Under the pieces are notes generated by a model. The model was not told the origin of the DNA. It did no database searches and saw only the letters and a list, made by a program, of their open reading frames with translations. Positions 24,981-34,458 of a stretch of 64,000 bases of DNA are shown here, piece after piece (the first letter of the stretch is position 1; the number at the start of each line of letters is the position of its first letter). Made by a program: the position numbers and the translations under genes. The DNA is from Methanorbis rubei (lineage in GTDB: Archaea > Halobacteriota > Methanomicrobia > Methanomicrobiales > Methanocorpusculaceae): contig NZ_JAWDKB010000002.1 of the NCBI RefSeq assembly GCF_032714495.1, positions 186,001 to 250,000 of the forward strand. Reading direction: 5' to 3'.

Positions 24981-25859
24981 TCATCCTAACACCTTCTCCT
25001 TACTCCGGTACGCATACATCTCCCCTGCCATAGCTCCCCCTAAGATCAGAACCACTCCAAAGATCTGAACCGGCAGCATCCCCTCTCCAAGCAGCAGTAC
25101 TGAGAACACAACAGCCGACAACGGCTCAAGATATCCGCAGATAGACACGGTCTGAATCGGTAGATGACCGATTGAAGAGAAGTACAGATAACAGCAGATG
25201 CCGGTATTGAACACACCAAGGATCAGAATCGGCAGCCAGTCACTTGCTGCAATCTCGAACGAAAAGCTCCCGCCGATACATATCATAAACGCAACGGTCG
25301 CCAGAAAGCTGAAGATCAGCTGCAATGTTGCGTTCTCCAATCCGCCGATTCGTACTGCTTTTTTTGTACAGATAACCATCGCCGCATGCATCACCGCAGA
25401 CATCGCCCCGCAGAACAGTCCCCAGCCGTTTCCTCCTGCCAACAAAACATCGCCGTTCACAAAAAATGTTCCAAACAGCACAACAACAAAACTCGCAATG
25501 CCCACCCATGTCAGCTTCTCGCGGAACAAAATCGATGCAAACAGCATAACAATAACCGGCCCGCAGTAGTAGGCAAGTGAGGAAACGCTCACGCCAATCA
25601 GCTGGTACGCCTCATACAAAAATATCCAGCTTGCCCCCATCGCAACACCGGATGTTGCAATGTAAACAAAATCCCGCTTGTGCTGGAGAAAGGTAAACTT
25701 TTTTCGCAGACCAAGAAAGACCGAGAGCAGCACAACACTGCCGATGAGCGTCCGCAAGAATACAATCTGATCACTGGGAAGAGAGACGTAGCTCGCCACA
25801 ACTCCATTCAACCCGAACAGGATCAGCGAAACGACGTACGCAGCGTAAGCTCCATTCAT
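24981..25859 (-). CDS. EamA-family (DMT superfamily) exporter
   Basis: A 292-residue, ten-helix membrane protein of the drug/metabolite transporter superfamily with two EamA repeats. The ends of the repeats show PVIVMLFASILFREKLTW and LEPLSAVVFSVLLLGEGMLP, the family hallmarks. Likely exports amino acids or other small metabolites. It is divergently transcribed from a LysR regulator across a 99-bp gap containing a duplicated 19-mer, which implies the regulator controls it. Confidence 0.85.
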   Translation of the reverse strand: MNGAYAAYVVSLILFGLNGVVASYVSLPSDQIVFLRTLIGSVVLLSVFLGLRKKFTFLQHKRDFVYIATSGVAMGASWIFLYEAYQLIGVSVSSLAYYCGPVIVMLFASILFREKLTWVGIASFVVVLFGTFFVNGDVLLAGGNGWGLFCGAMSAVMHAAMVICTKKAVRIGGLENATLQLIFSFLATVAFMICIGGSFSFEIAASDWLPILILGVFNTGICCYLYFSSIGHLPIQTVSICGYLEPLSAVVFSVLLLGEGMLPVQIFGVVLILGGAMAGEMYAYRSKEKVLG

Positions 25860-25890
25860 TCGCTACACATATCTCTCTTTAGCTATTTAA

Positions 25891-25940
25891 AAATTACAAA
25901 AACAAATGTTTTATTAGTTTTAAATTACAAAAACAGATGT
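25891..25940. promoter_or_regulatory. Direct repeat in the EamA/LysR promoter gap
   Basis: AAATTACAAAAACAAATGT (25891-25909) and AAATTACAAAAACAGATGT (25922-25940) are copies with one mismatch and a start-to-start distance of 31 bp, about three helical turns. Such spacing would place two regulator sites on one face of the DNA. Probable operator for the adjacent LysR protein; also contains the only strong AT-rich promoter sequence in the gap. Confidence 0.55.
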
Positions 25941-25958
25941 ATTGGTGGCAAAAACCGC

Positions 25959-26825
25959 ATGGATATGAACATTCAAAAGTATCAGGCATTCATCAAAACC
26001 GTGGAGTCGGGCAGCTTCACCAAAGCAGCCGAGGCACTCGGCTGCTCTCAGTCAGGAATCAGCCGAATGATCCATGATCTCGAAACCGAATGGAAGGTGG
26101 CACTGCTTGAACGAAGCCGTGCCGGAGTGAAGCTCACCTCCGAAGGAGTCAAACTTCTGCCGCATGCTCAACGCGTCTGCGACGAGTTTCAAAAACTTCA
26201 GATGCAGGTGGACGAACTGAATGGATTGGAGACCGGCCTCATTCGGATTGGGACGTTCTCCAGCGTCGCAACCCACTGGCTGCCGAACATCATCAAAGAG
26301 TTCCAGAAGGATTACCCGAACATCGATTACGAGCTGCTGCTCGGCGACTACACCGAGATTGAGCGATGGATTCTGGAAGGCCGCGTGGACTGCGGTTTCC
26401 TCCGCCTCCCCACTCATCCTGACTTAGAAACAATTTTTCTCGAACAGGATCAGTTACGTGTGATCCTGCCTGAAAATCATCGTCTCGCCGACTGCGAAAA
26501 ATTTCCGGTTCAGTCGCTCTGTGATGATCCGTTCATGCTTCTGGAAAAAGGAGCGAAGGCAGAGATCTCCGAGATCTTTGAGAGAAATCATCTGACGCCA
26601 AAAGTGCACTTCACGACATGGGATGACTATGCGATCATGTCGATGGTTGAGAGCGGGCTTGGCATCAGCATCCTACCGCAGCTGATTCTCCGGCGTGTCC
26701 CCTATAAAATTGTGGCAAAGGAGCTGGATGTTCCTGCGTTCCGCAACATCGGCATCGCCTTGCGGGATACCAAAACCGCATCGCTTGCGGTCAAGCGGTT
26801 TTTAGAGTACCTGAAGTATCGGTGA
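25959..26825 (+). CDS. LysR-family transcriptional regulator
   Basis: A 288-residue protein with the classic N-terminal winged helix of LysR regulators (YQAFIKTVESGSFTKAAEAL, GCSQSGISRMIHDLE) and a C-terminal periplasmic-binding-like effector domain (LIRIGTFSSVATHWLPNIIK, ESGLGISILPQLIL). GGTGG precedes the ATG by 10 bases. LysR proteins are mostly bacterial, so gene and partner probably came by transfer. It is expected to sense the substrate of the divergent EamA exporter. Confidence 0.9.
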   Translation: MDMNIQKYQAFIKTVESGSFTKAAEALGCSQSGISRMIHDLETEWKVALLERSRAGVKLTSEGVKLLPHAQRVCDEFQKLQMQVDELNGLETGLIRIGTFSSVATHWLPNIIKEFQKDYPNIDYELLLGDYTEIERWILEGRVDCGFLRLPTHPDLETIFLEQDQLRVILPENHRLADCEKFPVQSLCDDPFMLLEKGAKAEISEIFERNHLTPKVHFTTWDDYAIMSMVESGLGISILPQLILRRVPYKIVAKELDVPAFRNIGIALRDTKTASLAVKRFLEYLKYR

Positions 26826-26828
26826 TGT

Positions 26829-27947
26829 TCACTCATCGCTGAACTTCAGCAGTTCAAACAGTCTGGTGTTCACATAAATCCGTTCCTTTCCGATCCGTAT
26901 TGATGCAAGAATGCCTATCTCCTCCAGAGCCTTGAGATATTTCATCGCCGTCTGCCGGTTTCCGATTCCTCTCTCAACCAGATAGGCAGGCTTGCAGTAC
27001 GGCTGAAGAAATATTTCTTCAACCAAATCATACGAATAAATTTTCGGCAGCCGCTCTTTGCATGCCGTAATCGTTTCATCCATCAGGGATTTGATCGCCT
27101 GAATCCGGTCATAGGTCCAGTCAGCGGTTTCTCTGACTGCGTTCAACATGAAAATAATCCACTCTTCCCACTCTTCGTTCTCGGTAACTCTCCGAAGCCG
27201 CAGGTAATATTCGGATTTGTGCTGGATGATGTACCGACTGAGGTAGAGTGTCGGGATGTCAAGGAGATTTTGATTGATCAGATATAATATATTCAGAATT
27301 CGTCCGGTTCTTCCGTTTGCATCCCCGAATGGATGTATTGCTTCAAACTGATAATGAATCAGCGCAAGACGAATCAGCGGGTCGGGTTCTCTGCCTCCGT
27401 TCATGTAGTCTTCCAGCTGATGTATCAGTTCTTCAAGAATCATCGGATCATCCGGCGGGGTATACACGCGTCCTTCCGGGCCTTTGATGTAGGTGCCAGC
27501 ACCCGCTCCCCTTCGGTCAACTTCATGATCCAACAGAACGGAACAGACACGGGTAAGCAGTATTTCTCCGAGTTTTTTTCCGGACTTCAACTCACCAACA
27601 CCGACAGAGAGCGCTTCCCGGTACCGGAGAACTTCCTTTGTTGCCGGATCGATCTTCTCCTCGGGAGCCGAGAGTGCGGTATAGAGGGCGTTGCTGGTGG
27701 TGAAAATATTTTCAATTCTGGAGCTCGCAGTTGCTTCCAGCAGCGGAATGGAACTGATCAGAATCCTCTGGTTCGGAATGAGTCTGCCTGCCTCCCGCAT
27801 CCGTGCGAGGGATGTTTTTGCTTCAGCGCAGGCTCTCCATATCCGAATCGTCTCAATGTCTGCTTTTGGGGGAAGGTGAGGCATCGTATTGTAGGGGATG
27901 TTTGGATCAGTATGAGCCATTCTCTTTTTGAGTAATTTGTTTACCAT
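26829..27947 (-). CDS. Fic-domain AMP transferase, self-inhibited class, with C-terminal winged helix
   Basis: A 372-residue Fic protein. The active-site loop HPFGDANGRTGR (205-216) has the catalytic His205 and all phosphate-binding residues. An N-terminal inhibitory helix motif S-x-x-x-E-N is present at Ser75-Glu79-Asn80, defining a class II Fic enzyme held inactive by its own glutamate. The C-terminal part (YSYDLVEEIFLQPYCKPAYL, NRQTAMKYLKALEEIGIL) is a winged helix. Proteins of this architecture AMPylate targets such as topoisomerases in toxin systems or regulate themselves. No antitoxin partner is needed. A pair of direct repeats sits immediately upstream. Confidence 0.88.
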   Translation of the reverse strand: MVNKLLKKRMAHTDPNIPYNTMPHLPPKADIETIRIWRACAEAKTSLARMREAGRLIPNQRILISSIPLLEATASSRIENIFTTSNALYTALSAPEEKIDPATKEVLRYREALSVGVGELKSGKKLGEILLTRVCSVLLDHEVDRRGAGAGTYIKGPEGRVYTPPDDPMILEELIHQLEDYMNGGREPDPLIRLALIHYQFEAIHPFGDANGRTGRILNILYLINQNLLDIPTLYLSRYIIQHKSEYYLRLRRVTENEEWEEWIIFMLNAVRETADWTYDRIQAIKSLMDETITACKERLPKIYSYDLVEEIFLQPYCKPAYLVERGIGNRQTAMKYLKALEEIGILASIRIGKERIYVNTRLFELLKFSDE

Positions 27948-27957
27948 CCATATCTAC

Positions 27958-28094
27958 CTGTCGAAGAAATTGAAAATTTTCGACACGAGTTGTCGGACGT
28001 GTTCACCGCGTATACAGATGTGTTTGCATCTGTCGAAAAAATTGAATATTTTCGACACGAGTTATTGGACGTGTTCACCACGTATACAGATGTG
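27958..28094. repeat. Two 65-bp direct repeats upstream of fic
   Basis: Units at 27958-28022 and 28030-28094 (period 72 bp) differ at only a few positions. Each contains an inverted pair TGTCGAA...TTCGACA and the words GACGTGTTCACC and GTATACAGATGTG. They start 11 bp from the fic start codon and therefore overlap its promoter region. Two copies are too few and too long for a CRISPR. They may be operators or a small duplicated element. Confidence 0.65.
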
Positions 28095-28144
28095 CGCACA
28101 CGAAAAAGTGTACTGCCGCAGAAAAAAAGTGAACTATTTTTTTT

Positions 28145-28291
28145 AATAGGAGTTACGCGGTGATGAGTTTCATTGTTTGGGATTTTTCCGTGGAATTCCG
28201 TGTGTTCAGTGTGTTCCGTGGTTGCCCCAAATAAAATCAAGGACAAAGAATCCCTTTTCCTTATGCTATTTCGTACCACGTAAGTCCTATT
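28145..28291. repeat. Inverted-repeat element, family R2, copy e
   Basis: Left end AATAGGAGTTACGCGGTG; right end TACCACGTAAGTCCTATT with one internal change. The core holds CCGTGTGTTCAGTGTG and CCGTGGTTGCCCC, an R4-like half. Confidence 0.7.
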
Positions 28292-28349
28292 AGAAAAAAA
28301 AGAACGAAAATGTTTCATGATATCGCCCACATACGATGAATGAGAAAAA

Positions 28350-28637
28350 ATGGCGCATAAAGAAAAAATACAAAAAAACAATCGCATGAGAAAACCGGTA
28401 AACATCACATTGCCGGAGGAGTGCATTGCATTTGTTCGAGAAAATGGAATTAATCTTTCTCAATTCGTAGAAATGGCGGTCAAAAATTTCATCTCCGAGA
28501 TTGGAATTCACTCAGAGAGAAATAACTGGCTTTGTATTGTTCTCACAAAAAAAATCACAAAATCGTTTGAAAAGTGCTGCGAGAGGGATCCGAACCCCCG
28601 ACCTCGGGATTATGAGTCCCGCGCCCTAACCAGCTAG
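28350..28637 (+). CDS. Ribbon-helix-helix protein, probably truncated at a tRNA gene
   Basis: The first 60 or so residues contain an RHH/CcdA-like core, MRKPVNITLPEECIAFVREN with GINLSQFVEMAVKNFISE: a short strand and two helices that would bind DNA as a dimer. After residue 75 the frame enters the 3' half of a tRNA gene on the other strand, so the last 20 residues (CCERDPNPRPRDYESRALTS) are tRNA complement and cannot be an authentic conserved tail. The original 3' end seems to have been lost at this junction. The ATG at 28386 is an alternative start. No toxin gene follows. Confidence 0.45.
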   Translation: MAHKEKIQKNNRMRKPVNITLPEECIAFVRENGINLSQFVEMAVKNFISEIGIHSERNNWLCIVLTKKITKSFEKCCERDPNPRPRDYESRALTS

Positions 28638-28648
28638 GCCACCGCAGC
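28575..28648 (-). tRNA. tRNA with CAT anticodon (elongator Met, or Ile2)
   Basis: A 74-nt cloverleaf on the minus strand. The acceptor stem is GCTGCGG/TCGCAGC with discriminator A, the D arm contains AGCTGGTTA, the anticodon stem-loop is CGGGA-CTCATAA-TCCCG with anticodon CAT, and the T loop is TTCGGAT. The anticodon stem lacks the complete three G:C pairs next to the loop (position 31 is A), arguing against the initiator. A Met elongator and an agmatidine-modified Ile tRNA share this anticodon and cannot be separated here. CCA is not encoded. Confidence 0.9.
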
Positions 28649-28716
28649 AAGAAGTGCATTACAAGAAGGATGTTTCCAAATATATACGTTACTGATTTTA
28701 TTCCAAAAAAGAAGGG

Positions 28717-30215
<1,499 letters not shown>

Positions 30216-30219
<4 letters not shown>

Positions 30220-31952
30220 TTCACCACCACGAGAACGTCGCCGCTCTGTACAACCGCACCGTTCTCCACGAAGATCTCCGTAACCGTTCCGTCAACCGGA
30301 CTGACCACCGGGTTTTCCATCTTCATGGCTTCCAGCACAAGAAGGGTGTCGCCTGCCGAGACCTTCTGACCCATCTGCACTTTGATGTCGAGCACCATTC
30401 CCTGAATGCTGCTCTTCACGCCGCCGGGTAAGTCGCCGCGTGAGGTCTTGCGTTTCCCAGGCTCCGAGCTTCCGGCAGAGACCGACTCGCCTTCGACCGA
30501 GAGAATTCTGACCATGAACACCTCGCCGTCAACCTCAACCTCCATCGAGCGCGGGATGTCGATATCAACAGGCACTGCTGCGTCGCCTGCCGATGCTGCC
30601 GGGAGTACCTCTGCAGTCTTCTCACCTTTCAGGAACGCAGGGGCAATTGCCGGGTAGAGTATGTAGGTTAAAACATCCTCATCCTTTTTGATCAGACCCT
30701 GCGACTCGGTGTCGGCCCGCATCTTATCATAGATCGGACTGAGCATGTCTGCCGGACGGCAGCATACCCGCTCCTCCTCACCGATAATCGATGCGACCAG
30801 CGCATCATCGAGTGGAGCCGGAGATTTTCCGTACATTCCTTTCAGATAATCGCGGACTTCGTTTGTCACCGTCTTGTATCGGCCGCCCATCAGAACGTTG
30901 AGAACTGCCTGGGTTCCGACAATCTGTGAGGTCGGGGTAACCAGCGGAGGGTATCCGAGATCTTTTCTGACCACCGGAATCTCGAGCAGCACATCATCCA
31001 TCCGGTCAAGTGCTCCCTGCTCTTTGAGCTGGGAAACAAGGTTTGAGATCATACCGCCCGGCAGCTGATAGATCAGAACATCGCTGTCGATTCTGACTGA
31101 GATCGGATTAATGAGGCAGTCGTATTTACCGCGAACAGCTGCTGCTGCATTTTTGACGTCGCGAAGTACGGCAAGGGAGATGCCGGTGTCGCGTTCTGTA
31201 CCGGTCAGGGACGCAACGATACTTTCGGTTGCAGGCTGGGAGGTTCCGCCGGCGAACGGGGACATGGCGGTGTCAAGGATATCTACTCCTGCTTCGATTG
31301 CTGCCTGATAACTCATCGGAGCAATGCCGCTGGTGGAGTGAGTGTGCAGACAGACCGGAATATCGATTCTTTTCTTGATGCCAGTGATGAGGTCGCGTGC
31401 CGCATCCGGCATAATGAGTCCTGCCATATCTTTGATGCAGATGGAGTTGCAGCCAAGGCTGTACAGCTCCTCGGCCATATCGATGAACTTCTCGGTGCTG
31501 TGAACAGGACTTGTGGTATAACTGATAGTTCCCTGCAGATGCTTTCCTTCGTTCAGGACCGCAGTCATTGAGCGCGTCATATTGCGGATATCGTTGAGCG
31601 CGTCAAATACTCGGAAGACGTCAATACCATTGGATGCTGCAGCAGAAATGAACTTGTCAACTACGTCATCAGGGTAATGACGGTAGCCGACGAGGTTCTG
31701 GCCGCGAAGCAGCATCTGTATTGGTGTCTTCACGAAGATCTGTTTCAGATCCTGCAGCCGTTTCCATGGATCGTCATTCAGATATCTGATGCAGGTATCA
31801 AAGGTTGCCCCTCCCCATGCTTCAACTGACCAGAAGCCCGCCTTCTCCATCGCCTTTGCGAGATCGATCATGTCTTCGGTACGCATCCTCGTTGCAGCGA
31901 GCGATTGGTGTGCGTCCCGAAGGGTTGTGTCCGTAATGTAAAGCTTTGTCAT
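30216..31952 (-). CDS. pycB: Pyruvate carboxylase subunit B (carboxyltransferase plus biotin carrier)
   Basis: A 578-residue protein. The N-terminal HMGL-like carboxyltransferase barrel (TLRDAHQSLAATRMRTED, VCLHTHSTSGIAPMSYQAAI) is followed by the conserved carboxylase domain and a C-terminal biotinyl domain whose target Lys544 lies in EAMKMENP. It transfers carboxyl from biotin to pyruvate. An oxaloacetate decarboxylase alpha subunit looks the same in sequence, but no beta or gamma membrane subunits are present, so pyruvate carboxylase is preferred. GGGAG precedes the ATG. It heads the pycBA operon, and biotin uptake genes start 130 bp further on. Confidence 0.93.
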
Positions 31953-32081
31953 GGTTGTCTCCCTTCTGCATCATGAGTGCAGCTTATCTAAACCTATACT
32001 GTTTTGGAATGAAAAGATAAAAAAGTAGTCCTGCTTGATTCGGTCTATTCTGCCTGTTGCCAAAGAGTATTATAGGTAGAA

Positions 32082-32735
32082 TTACCACACCGGGATAATT
32101 TCTGCGAAGAAAACGATCAGGCCAATACCTGCGGCAAAGAGTATTCCTGCAATATCTGCGGTTGTTGTGACAAACACCGGAGTGTACGTGCCTCCCGAGG
32201 TGTATCCTCTTCGTGCGAGAAGAGATCCGACATTTTTTGCACGCGCAAGAGATAACAGAAGAAGTCCCAAGGCAAGCGAGGGAGCTGTCTTTCGGTTGAG
32301 CTTTTGTTCTTTGATCGCAAGAGCGGTTTTCATGTGAGAGAGATCGTCTGCGATGCCTGCAAGAAACTGCATGGAGAGTTCTGCGACGAGTCCGAGATCA
32401 AATCCGATTTTGTTGCCGAGGCTCCAGACTCCGAGGTCCAGAAACTCGCCGGACTTTCGTGCGGCCCCGAACCAGAATGCCAGAAGAAGGATCACGAGAA
32501 TTTTTGCGGCGTACGTGACTCCGTCACTACTCCCCGTAAGCATCAGGACGAGTCCGGGAAATCCTGCGGCAATGATGCTTACCGGCAGTACAATTTTCCA
32601 GGATACTTTTGCAAATGTTTCGCGGGAACAGAAGATGAGCCACCAGAGAAATGCAAGAGCCGCACCAAAGATGCCGGAAAATGCGGCAAGTGAGAGGATG
32701 ATGACTGATGCGAGACGAAGTCTTGCGTCACTCAT
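32082..32735 (-). CDS. ecfT: ECF transporter transmembrane (T) component
   Basis: A 217-residue membrane protein of the EcfT/BioN/CbiQ family. It has the coupling-helix motif ARAKNVGSLLARRGYTSGG, where the Ala-Arg-x and ARRGY turns contact the two ATPases. The start MSDARLRLAS overlaps the upstream ATPase gene by 8 bases; a longer frame start is rejected because its extra 42 residues are encoded inside that gene. Last gene of the four-gene importer operon bioY-ecfA-ecfA-ecfT. Confidence 0.85.
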   Translation of the reverse strand: MSDARLRLASVIILSLAAFSGIFGAALAFLWWLIFCSRETFAKVSWKIVLPVSIIAAGFPGLVLMLTGSSDGVTYAAKILVILLLAFWFGAARKSGEFLDLGVWSLGNKIGFDLGLVAELSMQFLAGIADDLSHMKTALAIKEQKLNRKTAPSLALGLLLLSLARAKNVGSLLARRGYTSGGTYTPVFVTTTADIAGILFAAGIGLIVFFAEIIPVW

Positions 32736-33285
32736 GATGCACGCTCCCCAAAGAGAGTCTCCAGCGTTCGGCATTGGCTGGCAGATGATCCAACTCGTGG
32801 GAGAACACGAGCGTGATACCACTCCGCTCCTCCAGAAGTTTGGTGAGAACCGGTTTTGCAAACTGGTCCAAGGACGCGTAAGGTTCGTCGAGGATCAAAA
32901 GATCCGGATTCCGTGAAAGAACACAGGCAAGCTCAAGCCTTCGTAACTCTCCGCGGGAGAGTGTGATCGGGTCGCGGTCTGATGTTTCGACGCCGAGCAA
33001 GGCGAACGGTTCTTCGATGCCTGAGACTTTCCATGATGCTATCTCTTCCGAAACCGTTGCGCCAGTTACATGATACTCAGGAAACTGCATGAGAAAGATT
33101 GGTTTCCCCTCATACCGAACGACTCCGGCGTCGGGGGACAGAAGTCCTGCTGCTGCAAGGGCGAGTGTGGTTTTTCCTGAACCTATCCTTCCCGAAAAAA
33201 GATGCAGTCCTTCCTGAAAGGTTTCGTTCACAAAAAGTGTGAACGTTCCCCGCGATATCTGCACCGAGTCAAAAAAAAATTTCAC
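32728..33285 (-). CDS. ecfA: ECF transporter ATPase (A component, second)
   Basis: A 185-residue ABC ATPase, shorter than the usual 220-280 for EcfA. Walker A is GRIGSGKTT, the signature is LSRGELRR and Walker B is LLILDEP followed by YASLDQF (D loop). The signature loop has LSRGE in place of LSGGQ/E. The switch His is in VFSHELDHL. It overlaps the flanking genes by 4 and 8 bases. It should pair with the other ATPase as a heterodimer below EcfT. Confidence 0.85.
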   Translation of the reverse strand: MKFFFDSVQISRGTFTLFVNETFQEGLHLFSGRIGSGKTTLALAAAGLLSPDAGVVRYEGKPIFLMQFPEYHVTGATVSEEIASWKVSGIEEPFALLGVETSDRDPITLSRGELRRLELACVLSRNPDLLILDEPYASLDQFAKPVLTKLLEERSGITLVFSHELDHLPANAERWRLSLGSVHHE

Positions 33286-33878
33286 GACTCATTCACCCTG
33301 CCCTGAGTGAGTTCGATGATCTGATCAGCATGCTGAATAATTTTTTTCGCATGCGTGCTCCAGAGTACGTGCGGGCAGCCTGATTCTCTGATGATTGTGA
33401 AAAGTTCTGCGGAAGTTTCCGGATCAAGATGCGAGTCAGGTTCATCCATCACTAAGAGAACCGGCTTTGCAACAAGTGCGGTCGCAACACCGATGAGCAT
33501 TTTTTCTCCGCCGGAAAGTGTTTTGCAGTCGCGGTCCAGAAGGTGAGTGATGTTGAGTTTTTCGGCAACCGCAAGGACCGATGCAGAAACTTCATCAGAA
33601 TTTTTTCGGCTAAATCTCAGGGGCGATGCAATTTCATCCTGCACAACAGAAAATATCATGTGCCGATCCGGGAACTCTGAGACGTAGCCGACTTCACACT
33701 CCCTTGGAGTCACTCCGTTGATTGTAACCGTTCCCGTCGGAAGATCCATTCCTGCACAGATGCGAAGAAACGTCGTCTTTCCTGCTCCGTTATCTCCGAT
33801 GACTGCTGTTATTCCCGAAGGGATGGAGAGTTTTTCGATCTCAAGTATTCGGTATCTGATATTTTCGAGAATGATCAT
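33282..33878 (-). CDS. ecfA: ECF transporter ATPase (A component, first)
   Basis: A 198-residue ABC ATPase: Walker A GDNGAGKTT, signature LSGGEKM, Walker B VLLVMDEP, D loop SHLDPE and switch His in LWSTHAKK. It has a canonical signature, unlike its partner, so the pair is asymmetric in one composite ATP site. Its start overlaps the bioY stop by 4 bases. Confidence 0.87.
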   Translation of the reverse strand: MIILENIRYRILEIEKLSIPSGITAVIGDNGAGKTTFLRICAGMDLPTGTVTINGVTPRECEVGYVSEFPDRHMIFSVVQDEIASPLRFSRKNSDEVSASVLAVAEKLNITHLLDRDCKTLSGGEKMLIGVATALVAKPVLLVMDEPDSHLDPETSAELFTIIRESGCPHVLWSTHAKKIIQHADQIIELTQGRVNES

Positions 33879-34405
33879 AGTAATTCGATCTCTGATTTTC
33901 GCAGTCGAAGTACGATCACTTCAATGACTACGGATTTGATCACGTCCCCGATTACAAACGGCAGAACACAGGCAACAACCGCCGCGATTACAGACGCACC
34001 GGTTGAGATCATGAACCATCCTGCACCAAAGATATAACTTCCAACTCCGAACACCACGAGTGCGAGAATGTCAAACCGGATGGATTTTTTCTCAAACAAC
34101 AGTCCCGCAACTCCTGACATCAGGAAAAATCCAATGAGAAATCCTCCGGTTGGCCCGAACAAAACACCAATTCCCGCGGTACCGTTGTGAAAAATCGGCA
34201 GCCCGAGTGTTCCAAGCAAAACATACAGTCCGACAGGAATCATCGCGTACCGTTTCATGACGGCTGCTGCAAGCAGCATGAAAAAATTTTGCATCGTAAA
34301 AGGAATCATCATGATCGGAATGGATATCCATCCTCCTACCGCAATCAAAGCGACAAAGACCGCCGAGAAGGCGATCAGCTGTGCACGTTTTTCATTCCCG
34401 TACAT
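33875..34405 (-). CDS. bioY: Biotin ECF transporter substrate-binding protein BioY
   Basis: A 176-residue, six-helix membrane protein. It shows BioY landmarks: IPIMMIPFTMQNFFMLLAAA, YVLLGTLGLPIFHNGTAGIG with VLFGPTGGFLIGF (the loop that covers bound biotin), and a charged C terminus. It captures biotin and docks to the EcfAA'T module encoded directly downstream. Divergent from bioB across a 53-bp gap filled by a BirA-type operator, so expression should fall when biotin is plentiful. Confidence 0.92.
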   Translation of the reverse strand: MYGNEKRAQLIAFSAVFVALIAVGGWISIPIMMIPFTMQNFFMLLAAAVMKRYAMIPVGLYVLLGTLGLPIFHNGTAGIGVLFGPTGGFLIGFFLMSGVAGLLFEKKSIRFDILALVVFGVGSYIFGAGWFMISTGASVIAAVVACVLPFVIGDVIKSVVIEVIVLRLRKSEIELL

Positions 34406-34442
34406 TATTGTAAACTATTTATTTATTCTCGGTTTACAATAA
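34405..34442. promoter_or_regulatory. BirA-type biotin operator between bioY and bioB
   Basis: Perfect 11-bp inverted arms TTATTGTAAAC (34405-34415) and GTTTACAATAA (34432-34442), 16 bp apart. This matches the known biotin regulon signal TTGTAAACy-N14-rGTTTACAA, described for bacteria and archaea with HTH-containing BirA. The spacer CTATTTATTTATTCTC... carries TATA-like sequence, so a bound repressor would block both divergent promoters. Confidence 0.88.
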
Positions 34443-34458
34443 AGATAGAGGTTGGCAG

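Larger units (their letters stand above)
27948..28349. other. Repeat-rich gap upstream of fic
   Basis: No gene. It holds the 65-bp direct repeat pair, a complete R2 element, and a short AT-rich join to the RHH gene. Confidence 0.6.

Noticed and set aside
27958-28094. CRISPR array near fic
   Set aside because: Only two units of 65 bp with a 7-bp spacer, each with an internal palindrome; no cas genes.
28575-28648. Initiator tRNA-Met
   Set aside because: The anticodon stem lacks three consecutive G:C pairs next to the loop and the first pair differs from usual initiators; Met elongator or Ile2 fits better.
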